This document shows positions 22,140-31,123 of a stretch of 36,784 bases of DNA, in pieces. The stretch comes from an uncultured Prevotellaceae bacterium. Lineage in GTDB: Bacteria > Bacteroidota > Bacteroidia > Bacteroidales > Bacteroidaceae. The DNA is taken from assembly GCA_937893145.1 (NCBI GenBank), contig CALBJW010000031.1:1-36784 (forward strand). The letters run 5' to 3'. A program made the translations under genes and the position numbers. Numbering within the stretch: position 1 is the first letter of the stretch; every line of letters begins with the position of its first letter. The notes beneath the pieces are model-generated. The model did not search any database, was not told the DNA's origin, and saw only the letters and a program-made list of their open reading frames with translations.

Positions 22140-23402
22140 ATGGAATTAAAACGAGTTGTCGTAACAGGTCTTGGTGCTGTGACTCCACTTGGTCTCAATG
22201 TTGAAGAAACATGGGAAAACGTAAAGGCAGGTAAGAGTGGCGCAGGTCCTATTACACATTTCGACGCTTCTAAGTTCAAGACTCAGTTTGCCTGTGAGGT
22301 GAAGAACTTCAATGGTGCAGACTTCATCGACCGTAAGAAGTCGCGCCAGATGGATATCTACTGCCAGTATGCTTTCGTAGCAGCTCAGCAGGCTGTTCAG
22401 GATTCTGGTATTGCAGCTGAAGGCATCGACAAGAACGAGGTAGGTGTTGTAATGGGTGTTGGTATCGGTGGTATGCGCACATTTGAGGAAGAGGCAGGAA
22501 ACTGGGCTCTTACTGGTGCAGAACTTGGTCCAAAGATTAACCCATTCTTCATCCCTAAGATGATTGCAGACATCGCTGCAGGTCACATCTCTATGGAATA
22601 TGGTTTCCATGGTCCTAACTACGTGACTACATCAGCATGTGCTTCTTCTACAAACGCTATCGCTGATGCGTTCAACCTCATCCGCTTGGGTAAGGCTAAC
22701 GCTATCGTGACAGGTGGTGCAGAGGCTGCTATCTTCCCAGTTGGTGTTGGTGGTTTCAACGCAATGAAGGCTCTTTCTACTCGCAACGACGAACCAGAGA
22801 AGGCAAGCCGTCCATTCAGCGCAAGCCGTGATGGCTTCGTTATGGGTGAAGGTTCTGTTATCCTCGTTCTCGAGGAACTTGAACATGCACTTGCTCGTGG
22901 AGCAAAGATCTACGGTGAGGTTGCAGGTTGCGGTATGTCAGCTGATGCTTACCACATCACAGCTACTCATCCAGAAGGTCTTGGCGCAAAGCTCGTTATG
23001 CAGCGCGCACTCAAGGATGCTGGCATGAATCCTGAGGATATTGACTACATCAATGTTCACGGTACTTCTACTCATGTTGGTGACCTCTCAGAGGTTAAGG
23101 CTATCAAGGATGTGTTTGGTGATGCTGCATTCAAGCTCAACATCTCTTCTACAAAGTCTATGACTGGTCACCTTCTCGGTGCTGCTGGTGCTATCGAGGC
23201 AATGATTTCTGTTCTCTCAGTTCAGAACGACATCGTTCCTCCAACAATCAACCACGACCCAGAGGATATGGATGAGGAGATTGACTATAATCTTAACTTC
23301 ACATTCAATGAGGCTCAGAAGCGTGAGGTACGTGCTGCCATGAGCAACACATTCGGCTTCGGTGGTCACAATGCATGTGCAATCTTTAAGAAGTATAAGT
23401 AA
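22140..23402 (+). CDS. fabF: Beta-ketoacyl-ACP synthase II
   Basis: This 420-residue condensing enzyme elongates acyl-ACP with malonyl-ACP in fatty acid synthesis. It begins MELKRVVVTGLGAVTPLGLN, the family start. The open frame continues 30 codons upstream, but those come from the repeat-containing spacer and have no family match. The catalytic triad is Cys167 (TTSACASSTNAIADAF), His307 (NVHGTSTHVGDLSE) and His344 (STKSMTGHLLGAAGA). The C-terminal SNTFGFGGHNACAIFKKYK is standard. It lies between acpP and rnc, with only 2 nt to the rnc start codon. Confidence 0.97.
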   Translation: MELKRVVVTGLGAVTPLGLNVEETWENVKAGKSGAGPITHFDASKFKTQFACEVKNFNGADFIDRKKSRQMDIYCQYAFVAAQQAVQDSGIAAEGIDKNEVGVVMGVGIGGMRTFEEEAGNWALTGAELGPKINPFFIPKMIADIAAGHISMEYGFHGPNYVTTSACASSTNAIADAFNLIRLGKANAIVTGGAEAAIFPVGVGGFNAMKALSTRNDEPEKASRPFSASRDGFVMGEGSVILVLEELEHALARGAKIYGEVAGCGMSADAYHITATHPEGLGAKLVMQRALKDAGMNPEDIDYINVHGTSTHVGDLSEVKAIKDVFGDAAFKLNISSTKSMTGHLLGAAGAIEAMISVLSVQNDIVPPTINHDPEDMDEEIDYNLNFTFNEAQKREVRAAMSNTFGFGGHNACAIFKKYK

Positions 23403-23404
23403 TC

Positions 23405-24367
23405 GTGGAGATTTTAGATAATATAAGGCTTCTTTTCCGCCGTGAAAAGAAGCCTTATTTGCAGTTAAAGGAGATACTTGGTTTCTTTCCTCGAAACATC
23501 CGCTTGTATCAGCTGGCACTGAAGCACAAATCGGTGGCGCACTTTGAAAGAGAGGAGCGCAGAGGAAGGGGCGAAAGAGTGGATAATGTTCCCTCGTTGA
23601 ACAATGAACGACTTGAGTTTCTGGGTGATGCAGTGCTTGGAGCAGTCGTGGCAGATATCCTCTATCGTCATTACGGAAACAAGCAGGAGGGATTCCTCAC
23701 CAACCTTCGCAGCAAGATTGTGTGCCGCAAGTCGCTCAATCAGTTGGCTGTAAAGATAGGACTCGACAAGCTCATTCAGTACACAGGTGCCGTGACTACT
23801 GGTCACAACAGTTTTATGAACGGCAATGCTTTCGAAGCTTTCTTTGGCGCAATATATCTGGACCGTGGTTATGCATATTGCTATAGATTTATGGAACAGC
23901 AAGTGTTCAAACGCTATATCAATGTGGAGGACCTGTCCCGCCAGGAAGAAAACTTCAAGAGTTCGCTCATAGAGTGGTGCCAGAGGTATCAGTACCATTA
24001 CGAATTTGTGGAGCGTGAGGTAAGGGAAGGCAAAACGCCTAAGTTCCTTTCTAAAGTCACTATCGAAGGTGTTGTCTGTGGAAACGGACATGGCTACAGC
24101 AAGAAGGAAAGTGACCAGTCGGCAGCGAGGGACGCTCTTCTTTTAATCCGTAGAGACAAGAAGTTTGCAGCACAGCTGAAGGAAGTACACGACCAAGCCA
24201 TCAAGGCAAAACAGGAGGCAAAGGAGGCTGCTCTGCTTGCTGAGCAAGAGGCTGAGAAACTGAATTCCGAGAGTTGTGAAGAGGAGTTAGATGTGCAGTC
24301 AGATTGTGCAACTGATGTCACAAAATGTAAAGAAGTGGCAGAAGTTGATAGTCCTAATTTGGGGTAA
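23405..24367 (+). CDS. rnc: Ribonuclease III with C-terminal extension
   Basis: This 320-residue double-strand-specific RNase processes rRNA and structured mRNAs. The signature NERLEFLGDAVLGAVVADIL holds the metal-binding Glu71 and Asp75, and GNAFEAFFGAIYLDRG carries the second acidic pair. The double-stranded RNA-binding domain spans about 177-250 (FKSSLIEWCQRYQYHYEFVE to SKKESDQSAARDALLLIRRD). Bacterial RNase III is usually 220-250 residues. Here about 70 more follow, first Ala/Glu/Lys-rich and probably a coiled coil (KAKQEAKEAALLAEQEAEKL), then acidic. The start is GTG at 23405, 2 nt after the fabF stop; no in-frame ATG gives a complete N-terminus. Confidence 0.95.
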   Translation: MEILDNIRLLFRREKKPYLQLKEILGFFPRNIRLYQLALKHKSVAHFEREERRGRGERVDNVPSLNNERLEFLGDAVLGAVVADILYRHYGNKQEGFLTNLRSKIVCRKSLNQLAVKIGLDKLIQYTGAVTTGHNSFMNGNAFEAFFGAIYLDRGYAYCYRFMEQQVFKRYINVEDLSRQEENFKSSLIEWCQRYQYHYEFVEREVREGKTPKFLSKVTIEGVVCGNGHGYSKKESDQSAARDALLLIRRDKKFAAQLKEVHDQAIKAKQEAKEAALLAEQEAEKLNSESCEEELDVQSDCATDVTKCKEVAEVDSPNLG

Positions 24368-24426
24368 TATAGTCCCTTTAGGCAGAATATGAGTCAGTGC
24401 ATAATGCACCTTTAAAGAAAAATGTG

Positions 24427-24434
24427 TATTTTTG
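24427..24434 (+). promoter_or_regulatory. Promoter -7 box for the GH3-family gene
   Basis: TATTTTTG matches TAnnTTTG and lies 21 nt before the ATG at 24456. A -33 TTTG is not evident. Confidence 0.5.
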
Positions 24435-24455
24435 CACTGAAATTAAATTAAGTGA

Positions 24456-25982
24456 ATGAATACTACACAATTTATTAATAAAATATATTTCAAGCAGCGC
24501 CAGAAGGCACAGGCACAGTATGCCAATTATGCGGAACAGTTGCAGATGAAAGTTCTACATCGCCTTATTGGTAGGGCGACTGATACTTTGTGGGGTTCAG
24601 AGCATGATTACGCATCGGTCGAGGATTATGAATCTTTTGTTCGTCATGTGGAGGTTAATACCTACGAGGAACTGAAGAGCTATATCCAGAAGGCTCGTGA
24701 AGGACAGACTGACATCCTGTGGCCTGGCAAGACTCGATGGTTCGCAAAGTCTTCGGGAACTACAAACGACAAGAGCAAGTTCATTCCAGTAACCTACGAA
24801 GGACTGAAGAAGTTGCACTATGCTGGTGCTCGTGACAGTGTGAGCAGTTATCTTGCATTCAATCCAAAGAGCAACATGTTCAAAGGAAAGAGTCTTGCAC
24901 TTGGTGGCAGCCACGCACCAAATCTCAACACTCCAAACTCGCTTGTTGGTGACTTGAGTGCTATCATGATTGAGAATGTGCCTCGAGCAGTCAACCTGAC
25001 TCGCATTCCAAACAAGAGCATCGCTCTTCTTTCCGACTTTGAGGAGAAGCGAGACAAGATAGCACGTATCGCAATGCAGCAGAATGTCACAAATATCAGT
25101 GGTGTTCCTTCTTGGATGCTTAGTGTGCTGAATAGGATTCTTGAGATTTCGGGCGAAAAGACACTCGACAATATCTGGCCTAATCTTGAAATGTTCTTCC
25201 ACGGTGGAGTGGCATTCACTCCTTATCGTGAGCAGTACAAGAAGATTATCACTCTTGAGAATATGCACTACATGGAAACCTACAATGCAAGTGAAGGTTT
25301 CTTCGGAGTGCAGACAGACATGAGCGACCCTGCTCTCACGCTGATGATTGACTACCCTGTGTTCTATGAGTTCTGTCCGATGGACAATCTGGATGATGGC
25401 GGTTATCCTATTGATGAGAGCCGAATCGTTCCGCTTTGGGGCACGGAAGTTGGTAAAAATTATGCTGTCATCATCAGCACCAACTGCGGTCTTTGGCGTT
25501 ATCTCATCGGCGATACTATTCGTTTCACTCAGAAGAACCCTTATAAGTTTATCATTACAGGTCGCACAAAGCACTTCATAAATGCATTCGGAGAGGAACT
25601 CATCGTTGACAATGCAGAGAAGGGCATTCAGCAGGCTTGCATCGCAACTGGTGCGCTTGTGAAGGACTATACCGCAGCTCCAATATTCATGGATGACAAT
25701 GCTCAGTGTCGTCATCAGTGGGTTATCGAGTTTGCAAAGGAACCATCTTCCCTTTCTGAGTTTGCAACCATCCTCGACCGCTCGCTTCAGGCAATCAACT
25801 CCGACTATGAGGCAAAGCGATACAAGGATATCACACTGCAGAAACTGGAGATTATCAGCGCTCGTGAAGGTCTCTTTGAGGAATGGCTTAAAGCAAAGGG
25901 TAAACTTGGTGGTCAGCACAAGATTCCTCGTCTCAGCAACAATCGACAGTATATCGATGAACTGATAGAAATGAACGCTTAA
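24456..25982 (+). CDS. GH3 auxin-responsive promoter family protein (adenylate-forming enzyme)
   Basis: This 508-residue protein belongs to the GH3 branch of adenylate-forming enzymes. Plant members join amino acids to hormone acids; substrates of bacterial members are largely unknown. The ATP-binding loop is SSGTTNDKSKFIPVTYEGLK, near residues 98-117. YNASEGFFGVQTD near residue 275 and the hinge TGRTKHFINAFGEELIVDNA near 369 are the other adenylation motifs. The C-terminal lid domain runs to the end. It has its own promoter box and is followed after 21 nt by a lipoprotein gene and then a DUF3108 gene on the same strand, suggesting a shared envelope-related role, which is inference. Confidence 0.9.
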   Translation: MNTTQFINKIYFKQRQKAQAQYANYAEQLQMKVLHRLIGRATDTLWGSEHDYASVEDYESFVRHVEVNTYEELKSYIQKAREGQTDILWPGKTRWFAKSSGTTNDKSKFIPVTYEGLKKLHYAGARDSVSSYLAFNPKSNMFKGKSLALGGSHAPNLNTPNSLVGDLSAIMIENVPRAVNLTRIPNKSIALLSDFEEKRDKIARIAMQQNVTNISGVPSWMLSVLNRILEISGEKTLDNIWPNLEMFFHGGVAFTPYREQYKKIITLENMHYMETYNASEGFFGVQTDMSDPALTLMIDYPVFYEFCPMDNLDDGGYPIDESRIVPLWGTEVGKNYAVIISTNCGLWRYLIGDTIRFTQKNPYKFIITGRTKHFINAFGEELIVDNAEKGIQQACIATGALVKDYTAAPIFMDDNAQCRHQWVIEFAKEPSSLSEFATILDRSLQAINSDYEAKRYKDITLQKLEIISAREGLFEEWLKAKGKLGGQHKIPRLSNNRQYIDELIEMNA

Positions 25983-26003
25983 AACAGTAGAAATCAGAAT
26001 CTA

Positions 26004-28160
26004 ATGATGAAGATTAACTCAATAATAAAAAGAAAGGTAGTAGGTAAGGATATGCTTTACTTACTGCCTCTCTTGTTTCTGTTCATATCCTCACTCTTCA
26101 TCTTTGTTTCGTGTGCCAACATGGGTTCACCTGATGGTGGACCGTTTGATGAAGACCCTCCAGTTGTTGTGCGAACCACACCAAAGTTCGGTGAGACAAA
26201 CACAACAGCAAAGAGAATCGTAATCGAGTTCAACGAACATGTGAAGATAGACAATGCCTCAGAAAAGGTGATTATCTCGCCTCCTCAGATTGAACAACCA
26301 GACATCGAGGCTGTTGGAAAGAAGATAACTATCAAGCTCGTTGACTCCATCAAGCCAAACACTACCTACACCATCGACTTCTCGGATGCTATCAAGGACA
26401 ACAACGAGGGCAATGCACTTGGCGACTATGCTTTCACCTTCTCTACAGGAGGCGAAATAGACACGATGCAGGTGTCGGGATATGTGCTCGATGCTTCCAA
26501 CCTCGAACCTATCAAGGATATTCTTGTAGGTGTTTATGAACTTGAGGATAGTGCTGCCGTGCTTCACGACAGCGTGTTCCGCACAAAACCATTCGAACGA
26601 GTTTCGCGTACTGATGCGGGTGGTCATTTTGTCATCAAGGGCTTGAAGAAGGCATATTACCGTGTGTTTGCCCTTAAGGACCAGAACCAGAACTTTGTAT
26701 ATGACCAGAAGAGTGAGATGCTTGCGTTCTCTTCTCGCCGTTTCACTCCAACATCAAAACCTGATGTGAAGACAGATACCATTTGGCACGATAGTATTTA
26801 CTACGATTCCATCAAGTACATTGGTTATACTCATTTCTATCCAGACGACCTGACACTCACAGCATTTACAAGCGAACTTCAGGACCGTTTCCTCTTGAAG
26901 CAGGAACGCCCACAACTCAATATGTTCTCGTTCATCTTTACAATGGGAGCCGATACCTTGCCTTACATTGAAGGCTTGAATTTCGATGCGGATAGTGCTT
27001 TCGTTATTGATGCAACAGAACATAACGATACGATAAACTACTGGATAAAGGATTCACTAATCTACAACCTCGACACGTTGAAGTTCAATCTTCATTACTT
27101 CGCTACAGATACCACCGGTCAGTTGGAACTCTTTGTCGATACGCTGAGTCTCACTTCTAAGGTGTCAAAAGCAAAGATGGAGAAGGAGCGACAGAAGGCT
27201 TTCGAGGAGTGGGCAAAGGAATATCGAAAGGAATATCGAGCCGAGATGCGTTCGAAGGAGGCAGAAGCAAAGGCAAATGGCAGTGATGATGAGGACGAAG
27301 GTGAAGACTCTTCTGATGGAAAGAAGAAAAAGAAGAAGAGTTCGAAGATTGCTGATGAAGACATCGAAGTGCCGCCAATGCCTGAAGAGTTCATGGAGAT
27401 GAAGATTACTCCATCATCACTTGACCCCGACAAGAATGTGGATTTCATCTTCCCGGAACCAATAGATTCGGTTGACATGTCGAAGTTCCAGTTCTACACC
27501 AAGCAGGATAGTTTGAAGATTCCGCAAGAATTTGAACTGGAAAAGGTGGAAGGCAAAGAACTTGTATATCGACTCTACGCGGAATGGCAACCTGACTCAG
27601 CGTACTACCTGGTATGTGACACAGGTATGTTTGTCAACATCTACGGCAAGCGTTCAGGACTCATGCAGAAGACTCTGAAGGTGGGTGGTATGGATTCTTA
27701 CTCCACACTCTTCGTAGAACTTCAGAATGCAGACTCATCAGCTGTTGTACAGTTACTTGATGGACAGGACAAGGTTGTGAAGACTGTAGTCAGTGAAAAC
27801 AACAAGGCAGACTTCTACTTCATCAAACCTGGCAAATACTACATGCGTCTCTTCTACGACCGCAATGGTAACGGCGTTTGGGATACGGGCGACTACGACC
27901 TGCAACAGCAATCAGAGGAGGTGTATTACTATCCTAATCCGATGGAACTGAAGGCACAATGGGAGATAACGCAGACTTTCAATCCTACTTCCACTCCTCT
28001 TGCTCAGCAGAAACCTCTTGCCATAACAAAGCAAAAGGACCAGAAGAAGGACCGTTCGAAGAAGACAAAGAACCAGGAACGACTTGAGCAAAAGAAGAAC
28101 GCGAAGAATGGCACAACAAACAGCAGCCAGAACTCTATGTCTTCAATGCCGAGATTCTAA
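26004..28160 (+). CDS. Large Ig-like (Big_5) domain lipoprotein
   Basis: This 718-residue protein has an N-terminal lipoprotein signal: basic n-region (IIKRKVVGKD), hydrophobic core, and lipobox LFIFVSC with Cys37 as lipidation site, followed by ANMGSPDGGPFDEDPPVVVR. That Gly-Ser-Pro/Gly-Gly-Pro start and a Big_5/SbsA-like Ig domain (VVRTTPKFGETNTTAKRIVI to TYTIDFSDAIKDNNEGNALG) mark a Bacteroidetes-wide lipoprotein family of unknown function. Later regions are beta-rich. There is a charged low-complexity insert near residues 410-450 (SDDEDEGEDSSDGKKKKKKS) and a Lys/Gln-rich tail (KDRSKKTKNQERLEQKKNAK). Starts at 26007 or 26052 are possible; 26004 keeps the basic n-region. It is likely periplasmic or surface exposed. 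Confidence 0.82.
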   Translation: MMKINSIIKRKVVGKDMLYLLPLLFLFISSLFIFVSCANMGSPDGGPFDEDPPVVVRTTPKFGETNTTAKRIVIEFNEHVKIDNASEKVIISPPQIEQPDIEAVGKKITIKLVDSIKPNTTYTIDFSDAIKDNNEGNALGDYAFTFSTGGEIDTMQVSGYVLDASNLEPIKDILVGVYELEDSAAVLHDSVFRTKPFERVSRTDAGGHFVIKGLKKAYYRVFALKDQNQNFVYDQKSEMLAFSSRRFTPTSKPDVKTDTIWHDSIYYDSIKYIGYTHFYPDDLTLTAFTSELQDRFLLKQERPQLNMFSFIFTMGADTLPYIEGLNFDADSAFVIDATEHNDTINYWIKDSLIYNLDTLKFNLHYFATDTTGQLELFVDTLSLTSKVSKAKMEKERQKAFEEWAKEYRKEYRAEMRSKEAEAKANGSDDEDEGEDSSDGKKKKKKSSKIADEDIEVPPMPEEFMEMKITPSSLDPDKNVDFIFPEPIDSVDMSKFQFYTKQDSLKIPQEFELEKVEGKELVYRLYAEWQPDSAYYLVCDTGMFVNIYGKRSGLMQKTLKVGGMDSYSTLFVELQNADSSAVVQLLDGQDKVVKTVVSENNKADFYFIKPGKYYMRLFYDRNGNGVWDTGDYDLQQQSEEVYYYPNPMELKAQWEITQTFNPTSTPLAQQKPLAITKQKDQKKDRSKKTKNQERLEQKKNAKNGTTNSSQNSMSSMPRF

Positions 28161-28180
28161 CCCTCTTTTTATTCGTAGTT

Positions 28181-28987
28181 ATGAAAAGAATTACAGCAAT
28201 CATACTTTTTGCACTATGCACACTCACGGGGTGGGCACAGTGCAAATTTGTTAATAACACTTTTCAGTCGGGGGAAAAACTATCCTACGACCTTTATTTC
28301 AGTTGGAAATTCATCTGGTTGAAGTGTGGTACAGCAACCTATACCACCAAGTCTGCCAACTATAAAGGTGCGGAAGCCTTCCGCACAGACCTCCTTTTCC
28401 GCACAAACAAGAAGTTTGATGGAGTGTTCACGCTTCGCGACACATTGCAAAGCTACATCACTCCAGAACTCGTTCCTCTCTACTATAACAAAGCCTCGTT
28501 GGAAGGCAAGCGCCATCGTTTTGAAGAGGTGTGGTACAGTTATCCAAATGGAAAGTGCAACGCTAAGCTCCGCTACATCAATCCCGACAACAAGGAGATA
28601 ATGGGCAATAAGTTGTCTGATGATTGCATCTACGACATGCTCAGCCTCTTCTCCATTGCTCGCACCTACAACGCTTCGACCTTCAAGGTAGGGCAGCGCC
28701 TCCATTTTCCTATGACATCGTGCGAGAAGGTGAATGAGCAGGTGCTTATCTATCGTGGCAAGGAAGAGTTCAAGGCAAATGATGGACATACCTACCGTTG
28801 CCTTGTCTTCACGCTTCTTGATGATGAGGAAAAGAATAAGGAACGTGAACTTTGTCGTTTCTATTTCTCCGACGACAAAAATCACATTCCTCTTCGTATT
28901 GATTTCAATCTTAAGTTTGGTACCGCAAAGGGCTACTTCGCAAAAGCAGAAGGACTGAAATATCCTTTGAGTTCAAAGATTAAGTGA
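28181..28987 (+). CDS. DUF3108 domain-containing secreted protein
   Basis: This 268-residue protein has a signal peptide (MKRITAIILFALCTLTGWAQ). The mature region matches DUF3108: FQSGEKLSYDLYFSWKFIWL (the usual G-E-x-L-x-Y start), then FRTNKKFDGVFTLRDTLQSY, and a beta-rich C-terminal half ending GYFAKAEGLKYPLSSKIK. The function is unknown; the fold is probably a lipid-carrier-like beta structure (inference). It follows the Big_5 lipoprotein gene by 20 nt in the same orientation. Its TGA stop (28985-28987) is the first part of the GTGAA palindromic repeat element. Confidence 0.86.
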   Translation: MKRITAIILFALCTLTGWAQCKFVNNTFQSGEKLSYDLYFSWKFIWLKCGTATYTTKSANYKGAEAFRTDLLFRTNKKFDGVFTLRDTLQSYITPELVPLYYNKASLEGKRHRFEEVWYSYPNGKCNAKLRYINPDNKEIMGNKLSDDCIYDMLSLFSIARTYNASTFKVGQRLHFPMTSCEKVNEQVLIYRGKEEFKANDGHTYRCLVFTLLDDEEKNKERELCRFYFSDDKNHIPLRIDFNLKFGTAKGYFAKAEGLKYPLSSKIK

Positions 28988-29190
28988 AAAGTGAAAAGTG
29001 AAGAGTGAAGAATTTCCTACCGGAAGAGTGGGTCCTTTGGTAAAGCCTACCGGAAGAGTGAGTCCTCTTGTTCGCTTTGCCACATAGGCGAGTTGTAAAC
29101 TACTCTTGCACCAAGGCGGAAGCTTATCGCGTAGCGCTTTCGAGCCCGATGAGAAAGAAATTTTTCACTTTTCACTTTTCACTCTTCACT
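28984..29190. repeat. GTGAA heptad palindromic element, copy A
   Basis: The left arm (28984-29011) is four 7-nt units GTGAAAA/GTGAAGA. The right arm (29161-29190) is TTTTCAC-type units, its inverted match. The interior has TTTCCTACCGG, a second CCTACCGGAAGAGTG unit, and GGCGAGTTGTAAACTACTCT, which also occurs (near-identical) in copy B at 34568-34713. It fills the gap between two convergent genes, and both stop codons lie in its ends. Confidence 0.92.
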
Positions 29191-29389
29191 AAAATAACAA
29201 CGTAGAGTCCTCCACCTCTATCACCAGGCTGTCGCCTACACTTTGGCGTTCAGCCTGTTCTTGTTTCTCTGTCTGCGCATTGCCTGCCCAGTAGAGGAAG
29301 AAGAACACACAGCCGATGACTACAATTCCCATAAACATCATGCCAACCATCATGGCACGATTGAATCGTGATGCTCTGTTCTGTCTCAT
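29189..29389 (-). CDS. Small single-pass membrane protein, unknown function
   Basis: This 66-residue protein has a basic N-terminus (MRQNRASRFNRAMM), one clear membrane helix (VGMMFMGIVVIGCVFFFLYW) and an acidic/polar tail (QTEKQEQAERQSVGDSLVIE). It is predicted to sit in the inner membrane with a periplasmic tail. Its ATG overlaps the stop codon of the S41 protease gene (29386-29389), so the two are translationally coupled. I do not recognise a family. Its TAG stop lies in the right end of repeat copy A. The hydrophobic helix and gene coupling make it credible despite its size. Confidence 0.75.
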   Translation of the reverse strand: MRQNRASRFNRAMMVGMMFMGIVVIGCVFFFLYWAGNAQTEKQEQAERQSVGDSLVIEVEDSTLLF

Positions 29390-31038
29390 TTTCCTAACAA
29401 CTTATTATATTCTTCCTTATTGTTGATGATGCTAATAGCCTTTTCAAAGCACTCGTCGGCCTTCAGTCCCTCTTCTGTCTGACCACTCTGGAAGGCAAAA
29501 CGCTTCACAATCTCGAGAGCCATCAGTTTCTTCACATCCTTCTTGTGGATGTCAAAGTCGCGCTCCATGTTGTGTTCGAGCTTCTTTTCCAGAGCCTCAA
29601 ACTCCTCCTTCGCATCATCGTAGTAGCCTTCAAACTTAGCCATCTCCTTCAGGTTGGAAAGACTCTTTTCGCTCATTCTGTCATACTTGAACTTAGCCTC
29701 CTTAGCCATCTGCTTCATCTGTTCAAAGTCTTCATCAGTTATGCTAAAGTCCTTGACTGCAGGGAGGGTAGTGTGGCTTTGCATGTACTTGGTGCCCCAA
29801 TCAGTAAGAACATCATCAAGACTGAGGTAATACACCATGTTAGCCATAGTGTCAACCTTTACCACCACATCAGGCATGATGCCGCCACCATCCTTCACAA
29901 CACGACCACCTGCAGTGTGGAAGATGTGCTTCAGGCTGTCGTCCTTAGCCTCGCTCTTCTTGCCCTCACGCTTCTGCTTGTAGTCGATTGCCTGAATGCA
30001 TCGTCCACTTGGAATGTAATACTTGGAAGTAGTGAGTTTGATGCTCGTGTTGAAAGGCAACTCGCGAGGACTCTGTACCAAACCCTTTCCAAACGACTTA
30101 GTGCCAATAACCACAGCACGGTCGAGGTCCTGCAAACTTCCCGACACAATCTCGGCTGCAGAAGCAGTGCTATTGTTTATCATCACCACGAGAGGGATGT
30201 TGAGGTCGAGAGGCTCGTTCTTTGTGACATAAGTGGAATTAGCACCCTTCAACTTGCCTCTTGTCTCCACGATTGTCAGGCCCTTTGGCACAAAGAGGTT
30301 CACGATGTCAACAGCCTCACTGAGCAGACCGCCACCGTTGCCTCTCAGGTCGAGAACGATGCTTGTTGCTCCCTTCTCCTTGAGCGAGATGACACTCTTG
30401 CGCACATCCTTGCCGCATCCTTCGGTGAACTGTGTCAACGAGATGTAGCCAATGTTTCCGTATATTCCAGTATAAGGAATGGCAGGCACCTTGATGCTCT
30501 GTCGAGTAATCTTGAAGTCGCGAGTCTTCTTCTCGCCAGGACGCTGAACGGTCAGGATGAAAGTGGTACCAGGTTCACCGCGCAACATATTGCTCACGTC
30601 CTGAGTGTTCATCTGCTTCGTGATGACCTTGTCGTCTATCTTCTTAATCACATCTCCCACCTTCAGCCCCACTTGAGCAGCAGGCATTCCCTCGTATGGC
30701 TCACCAATGATGATTGTTGAGTCCTTGCGCAAGCGAATCACACTACCAATGCCGCCATACTTACCAGTAGTCATCATCTTCAGGTCGCCCATGTCCTCCT
30801 CAGCATAGAACTCAGTGTATGGGTCAAGGCTCTCCAGCATAGCGTCGATGCCAATGGTGATGAGTTTTTTCGAATCGAGAGTATCTACATACAGCATGTC
30901 CAACTCACGATACATAGAATTGAAGATGTCAAGGTTTTTTGACATCTCGAAATTATGGTCTGTCTTCTTGTCCGAACTCTGAGCCAAAGCCGACAAGGCA
31001 GAAAGCGTAATCGCAATATATGTTACTAATCTTTTCAT
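29386..31038 (-). CDS. S41 family C-terminal processing peptidase
   Basis: This 550-residue exported serine protease is of the CtpA/Prc type. It has a signal peptide (MKRLVTYIAITLSALSALAQ) and a helical N-terminal region (to about 85). A PDZ domain runs about 88-170 (YGGIGSVIRLRKDSTIIIGE, GMPAAQVGLKVGDVIKKIDD). The S41 protease domain (about 190-370) has the catalytic Ser293 in NNSTASAAEIVSGS and Lys318 in GTKSFGKGLVQ, 25 residues apart as in the family. A C-terminal helical extension follows. It trims or degrades periplasmic proteins; the specific substrate is unknown. A TACCTTTG box ends 4 nt before the ATG, suggesting leaderless transcription. A coupled small membrane protein follows. Confidence 0.93.
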   Translation of the reverse strand: MKRLVTYIAITLSALSALAQSSDKKTDHNFEMSKNLDIFNSMYRELDMLYVDTLDSKKLITIGIDAMLESLDPYTEFYAEEDMGDLKMMTTGKYGGIGSVIRLRKDSTIIIGEPYEGMPAAQVGLKVGDVIKKIDDKVITKQMNTQDVSNMLRGEPGTTFILTVQRPGEKKTRDFKITRQSIKVPAIPYTGIYGNIGYISLTQFTEGCGKDVRKSVISLKEKGATSIVLDLRGNGGGLLSEAVDIVNLFVPKGLTIVETRGKLKGANSTYVTKNEPLDLNIPLVVMINNSTASAAEIVSGSLQDLDRAVVIGTKSFGKGLVQSPRELPFNTSIKLTTSKYYIPSGRCIQAIDYKQKREGKKSEAKDDSLKHIFHTAGGRVVKDGGGIMPDVVVKVDTMANMVYYLSLDDVLTDWGTKYMQSHTTLPAVKDFSITDEDFEQMKQMAKEAKFKYDRMSEKSLSNLKEMAKFEGYYDDAKEEFEALEKKLEHNMERDFDIHKKDVKKLMALEIVKRFAFQSGQTEEGLKADECFEKAISIINNKEEYNKLLGK

Positions 31039-31042
31039 ACTG

Positions 31043-31050
31043 CAAAGGTA
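31043..31050 (-). promoter_or_regulatory. Promoter -7 box for the S41 protease
   Basis: The minus strand reads TACCTTTG followed by CAGT and the ATG at 31038. The match to TAnnTTTG is exact; no -33 TTTG is seen. The expected start site falls at the initiation codon. Confidence 0.6.
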
Positions 31051-31087
31051 AGGAAAAGAATTAAGAAATAAGAGCGTCCCCTACTAA

Positions 31088-31111
31088 ATTTTAGATTTTT
31101 ATCATGATTTT
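31088..31111 (+). repeat. 24-nt inverted repeat, left copy (partner at 32593-32617)
   Basis: ATTTTAGATTTTTATCATGA (first 20 nt) matches the reverse complement of 32593-32617 with a single one-base insertion. The pair brackets the lipoprotein gene and the 60-bp repeat copies. Confidence 0.8.
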
Positions 31112-31123
31112 GTTAGGATTTAT

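Noticed and set aside
24597..25919. A 440-codon open frame antisense to the GH3-family gene
   Set aside because: Shadow of the real gene caused by codon bias; composition is Cys/His/Leu-rich and no domain is recognisable.
29545..30720. A 391-codon open frame on the plus strand opposite the S41 protease
   Set aside because: It is antisense to a protease with an intact signal peptide, PDZ domain and catalytic residues; its translation is Leu/His/Ser-rich with no family resemblance or promoter.
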